Of a DNA stretch of 9,474 nucleotides, positions 7,421-9,474 are shown in pieces. The position numbers and the translations under genes are program-made. Positions within the stretch are counted from its first letter, which is position 1. Each line of letters begins with the position of its first letter. The notes under the pieces are model-generated. The model was not told the origin of the DNA, ran no database searches, and saw only the letters and a list, made by a program, of their open reading frames with translations. The stretch comes from Elusimicrobiaceae bacterium (lineage in GTDB: Bacteria; Elusimicrobiota; Elusimicrobia; Elusimicrobiales; Elusimicrobiaceae), in NCBI GenBank assembly GCA_024405075.1, contig JAKSPG010000041.1, positions 1 through 9,474 of the forward strand, read 5' to 3'.

Positions 7421-7434
7421 CGTATTATAATACG
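7421..7434. promoter_or_regulatory. 14-bp palindrome containing TATAAT
   Basis: CGTATTATAATACG is a perfect 14-base palindrome in the 43-base gap between the TadE-like and CpaB genes. It contains a perfect -10 consensus TATAAT (7426-7431). No good -35 is found at 17 bases (TACGAA at 7403-7408). It may be an internal promoter with a built-in operator, a binding site for a dimeric regulator, or a chance A/T-rich palindrome. Confidence 0.35.
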
Positions 7435-7455
7435 AGGTTGTACTAAGGAGATAAC

Positions 7456-8208
7456 ATGAGAAAAGGAATTTTTTTACCCTTCGTAATTGCCGTGGCTGCG
7501 GCCATTGTGTATGCGATGATTGTCAGCAGCGCAGAAAAGAAGCTTAATGCTTCCAAGAATATCAAGCAAGTATTTGTGCCGATTCGCGATATTAAAGAGC
7601 GCGAAGTTATTAAGCGCGACTTTATCAAACCCGTCCCCGTTCCGGCTGCGTACTTGCAAAAAGATGCATTTACCTATACGACAGATGCCGATTTTAAGGC
7701 CATTGAAAACGCTGTAGCGCGTATTCAAATTCCCAAAGGAAACCAAATCTCCAAGTATTCGGTGACGTCTTTGTCGCCGGAAGCAGGGCTTTCCAGCAAA
7801 ATTCCGGTGCAAATGCGCGGGTACATGATTAGCGTGCCTATGGCTACCGCCAGCATGATTAAGCCCGATGACAATGTGGACGTCCTATTAACTTTTGAAG
7901 CTGTTATGAAAAGCGGCAGCCGCCAGAAAGTTGCCTTGACACTGCTGCAGAACGTCAAGGTGCTGGGGGTTGGCTCGGACCTGGGGCAAGGGTTGGATCT
8001 TAAATCCGCCAATGCTATGAAGAGCAAAGAAGAAGACGCGGCAGCGTATTCGGATAGCTCCACGCTTGCCTTGTCGCTTTCTCCGCGTGACGCGCAGTAT
8101 TTGGCGTTAGCGCAGGCCGAAGGGGAAATTTCGGTCATCTTACGTTCGCACGGTGATGTGAACAACTACTTAATGGAGATCGCCACCTTTGAAAAATTAT
8201 TTAACTAA
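7456..8208 (+). CDS. cpaB: CpaB/RcpC-like pilus assembly protein
   Basis: This 250-residue protein is the periplasmic CpaB/RcpC component that works with the secretin in Tad pilus biogenesis. An uncleaved N-terminal membrane anchor spans about residues 5-23. A SAF-like domain follows (about 39-105: VFVPIRDIKEREVI, then PVPAAYL and IPKGNQIS). The RcpC/CpaB domain runs from about 116 to 232, with RGYMISVPM, the IKPDDNVDVLLTF strand-turn (equivalent to PGDxVDV in the family), LTLLQNVKVLGVG and STLALSLSPRDAQYLALAQ...ISVILR. Length is close to the usual CpaB. The start has AAGGAG at 7445-7450, 5 bases before the ATG. A stretch at about 175-200 is charged and probably flexible. The secretin gene follows after 10 bases. 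Confidence 0.88.
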   Translation: MRKGIFLPFVIAVAAAIVYAMIVSSAEKKLNASKNIKQVFVPIRDIKEREVIKRDFIKPVPVPAAYLQKDAFTYTTDADFKAIENAVARIQIPKGNQISKYSVTSLSPEAGLSSKIPVQMRGYMISVPMATASMIKPDDNVDVLLTFEAVMKSGSRQKVALTLLQNVKVLGVGSDLGQGLDLKSANAMKSKEEDAAAYSDSSTLALSLSPRDAQYLALAQAEGEISVILRSHGDVNNYLMEIATFEKLFN

Positions 8209-8218
8209 CGGGATTACT

Positions 8219-8962
8219 ATGAATAACAAGTTAATTACAAAAATTTCTCTGTTGGTTTTTTTAGTAGGCGTGTGTGGGGCGTTGCCGGTGCACGCTAAAA
8301 AAACGCGGCTGGTAGCCGTCAGTGCCGATGTCGTGGAAATTGACGGGACTATGCAAAGCGTAAAAGGGTTTGCCTGGAACCAGCTCTTTGATTTTGAAGA
8401 AGCTGCTATCCCGGGGATCTTGTCGCTGGGGGAATTCCAGCGCAAGACGGCCGTTACCACGCGTCTTCGTTTAATGGAGACGGAAGGCCGTGCACAGGTG
8501 CTTTCCAACCCCAAAATTGTTACGTCTTCCGGTAATAGTGCTAAAATTTCGGTTGGCGGTAAAGTGCCGATACCCGTTGTCAATAACCAAGGGGTCGGTT
8601 CGCAAATGGAAGATTACGGTATTTTGCTTAACGTACTTCCCACCATCATCCCGGAACGCAACAACATTATTGATTTGCAGGTACAGTTAGCCGTGTCCAC
8701 GGTGGACTATTCCCGCACGGTGGTAATCGGCACGGCCACGGCGCCCTCGTTTACCAACCGCGATGTGGAAACCCACGTGGAGCTTAACAGCGGCGAAACC
8801 TTAGTTATCGGGGGTTTAAAAAGCAGCGCGCGCAACGTGTCCGAGGACCGTGTGCCCTTTTTAGGCCGCCTGCCGTTGCTGGGACTGCTTTTTAAGAGTA
8901 AAGACGTAACCGAGGAGCAACGCTCGCTCTTCCTGTTTATTACGGTTGAAATCGTAGAGTAA
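8219..8962 (+). CDS. cpaC: Short CpaC/RcpA-type secretin
   Basis: This 247-residue protein is a secretin that should form the outer-membrane ring through which the Tad pilus passes. A signal peptide covers residues 1-26 (VHA|K). The secretin core follows at once: VSADVVEIDGT (34-44), TRLRLMETEGRAQVLSNPKI (81-100), GGKVPIPVV (113-121), DYGILLNVLPTI (132-143), the NSGETLVIGGL strand (190-200) and the signature RVPFLGRLPLLGLLF (211-225). Family CpaC proteins are usually about 400-600 residues with N-terminal BON/N-type domains; here these are missing. The start at 8219 was preferred over an upstream in-frame ATG at 8189, which overlaps the cpaB end and would put 10 polar residues before the signal peptide. 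GGGA at 8210-8213 is a modest ribosome binding site. The next gene starts 4 bases after the stop. Confidence 0.85.
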   Translation: MNNKLITKISLLVFLVGVCGALPVHAKKTRLVAVSADVVEIDGTMQSVKGFAWNQLFDFEEAAIPGILSLGEFQRKTAVTTRLRLMETEGRAQVLSNPKIVTSSGNSAKISVGGKVPIPVVNNQGVGSQMEDYGILLNVLPTIIPERNNIIDLQVQLAVSTVDYSRTVVIGTATAPSFTNRDVETHVELNSGETLVIGGLKSSARNVSEDRVPFLGRLPLLGLLFKSKDVTEEQRSLFLFITVEIVE

Positions 8963-8966
8963 TTAT

Positions 8967-9474
8967 ATGGCAGAAGAAAACGAACCCCTTCAAAGTGATG
9001 CTAAAATTATCGCTTTTGCCGGGCCGAAGGAAGGCGCAGGTAAAACGACGCTGGTGCTGAATTTGGCACTCGGTTGGGCGGGCATCCAAAAGCGCCCGGT
9101 GCTGATTGTGCCGCTGGACCCGTTGGCGCGTCAAGAGCATAATTTCTATTTAGATATTGCCAACCCGGTTAGCGTGTCGGATTTGCTGAAAGTGTTAGGT
9201 AATGCCTCTATTGCCGTGGTGGGGGGGCTTTTGCGCGGCAAGATCTCTATGTCCCAATGGGGGGTAGGTTTATTGCCGTTGGGTAATACCCGTGCGCAAG
9301 TGGCGGCCATCAGCCCCAAAATTTTAATACCGATTTTATCGCGTTTGTCCCAAACTTTTGATATTTTCCTGGATGTGGATTCCAGTTTCCCGATGCAGGC
9401 CTTTGCTTTTGATATTGCGGATAAAATATTTTGGGTATCCAACGCTACCCGTACCCATATCAATTCCACGGTAC
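8967..9474 (+). CDS. cpaE: CpaE/TadZ-like MinD-family ATPase (3' end outside window)
   Basis: The gene is open from the ATG at 8967 to the window end (169 codons seen). It encodes a ParA/MinD-type P-loop ATPase, the class that positions Tad machines at the pole or membrane. The deviant Walker A motif is GPKEGAGKTT (19-28) with the signature Lys21 and Lys26. Walker B is IFLDVD (133-138). Only 12 residues precede the first beta strand, so the receiver-like N-terminal domain of classical CpaE/TadZ is absent. The usual Walker A' pattern (hhDxDP) reads IVPLDP at 47-52, so the first Asp is replaced by Pro49, while Asp51 is kept. GAG at 8957-8959 is a weak ribosome binding site; the 4-base gap after the secretin indicates one operon. 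The position in the operon supports CpaE over an unrelated MinD. Confidence 0.75.
   Translation, partial: MAEENEPLQSDAKIIAFAGPKEGAGKTTLVLNLALGWAGIQKRPVLIVPLDPLARQEHNFYLDIANPVSVSDLLKVLGNASIAVVGGLLRGKISMSQWGVGLLPLGNTRAQVAAISPKILIPILSRLSQTFDIFLDVDSSFPMQAFAFDIADKIFWVSNATRTHINSTV

Noticed and set aside
8189..8218. Upstream in-frame ATG as start of the secretin
   Set aside because: It overlaps the cpaB end and adds polar residues before a clean signal peptide; the ATG at 8219 fits better.

Overview
The window is a single-strand run of envelope and pilus genes with about 50% GC. It looks like the 5' part of a Tad (tight adherence, type IVc) pilus locus from a Gram-negative-type (diderm) bacterium: it encodes an outer-membrane secretin, a PorV/PorQ-like beta-barrel and Sec-exported proteins. 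A giant protein of FlgD-type Ig repeats with a C-terminal YPNPFN domain, a PorV-like barrel, and small Flp/TadE pilins with G|QxxxEY-type cleavage sites together suggest Elusimicrobiota or a neighbouring phylum. That taxonomic call is an inference from gene style, not from a marker gene.

Layout. Positions 1-244 are a non-coding leader with an A-tract, a TTGACA-type promoter candidate and possible 5'-UTR hairpins. Positions 245-5404 encode a 1719-residue secreted, Cys-rich, modular surface protein. Positions 5405-5508 hold a cloverleaf-like double palindrome. Positions 5509-6492 encode a PorV/PorQ-family barrel. The Tad genes follow: a 59-residue Flp-like pilin (6495-6674), the probable main Flp pilin (6699-6920), a TadE-like pseudopilin (6924-7412), CpaB/RcpC (7456-8208), an unusually short CpaC/RcpA-type secretin (8219-8962) and the start of a CpaE/TadZ-like ATPase (8967 to the window end). 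The motor ATPase CpaF/TadA, the platform proteins TadB/TadC and the prepilin peptidase are not in the window; at least some are expected downstream.

How the genes fit together. The pilins are inserted in the inner membrane and cleaved after the conserved glycine. The secretin and CpaB form the outer-membrane/periplasmic channel, and the CpaE-like ATPase would position the machine. The PorV-like gene ends 2 bases before the first pilin start, so it is probably co-transcribed with the Tad genes. The giant protein upstream is on the same strand, 104 bases away. Its eight FlgD-like units alternate in two types, and two Cys-rich segments of different base composition sit in its N-terminal third. 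The most interesting possibility is that giant protein and PorV-like barrel form an accessory surface or adhesin module of the Tad system, or a T9SS-like cargo/shuttle pair linked to it. No gene was found on the minus strand, and there is no RNA gene, CRISPR array or transposase.
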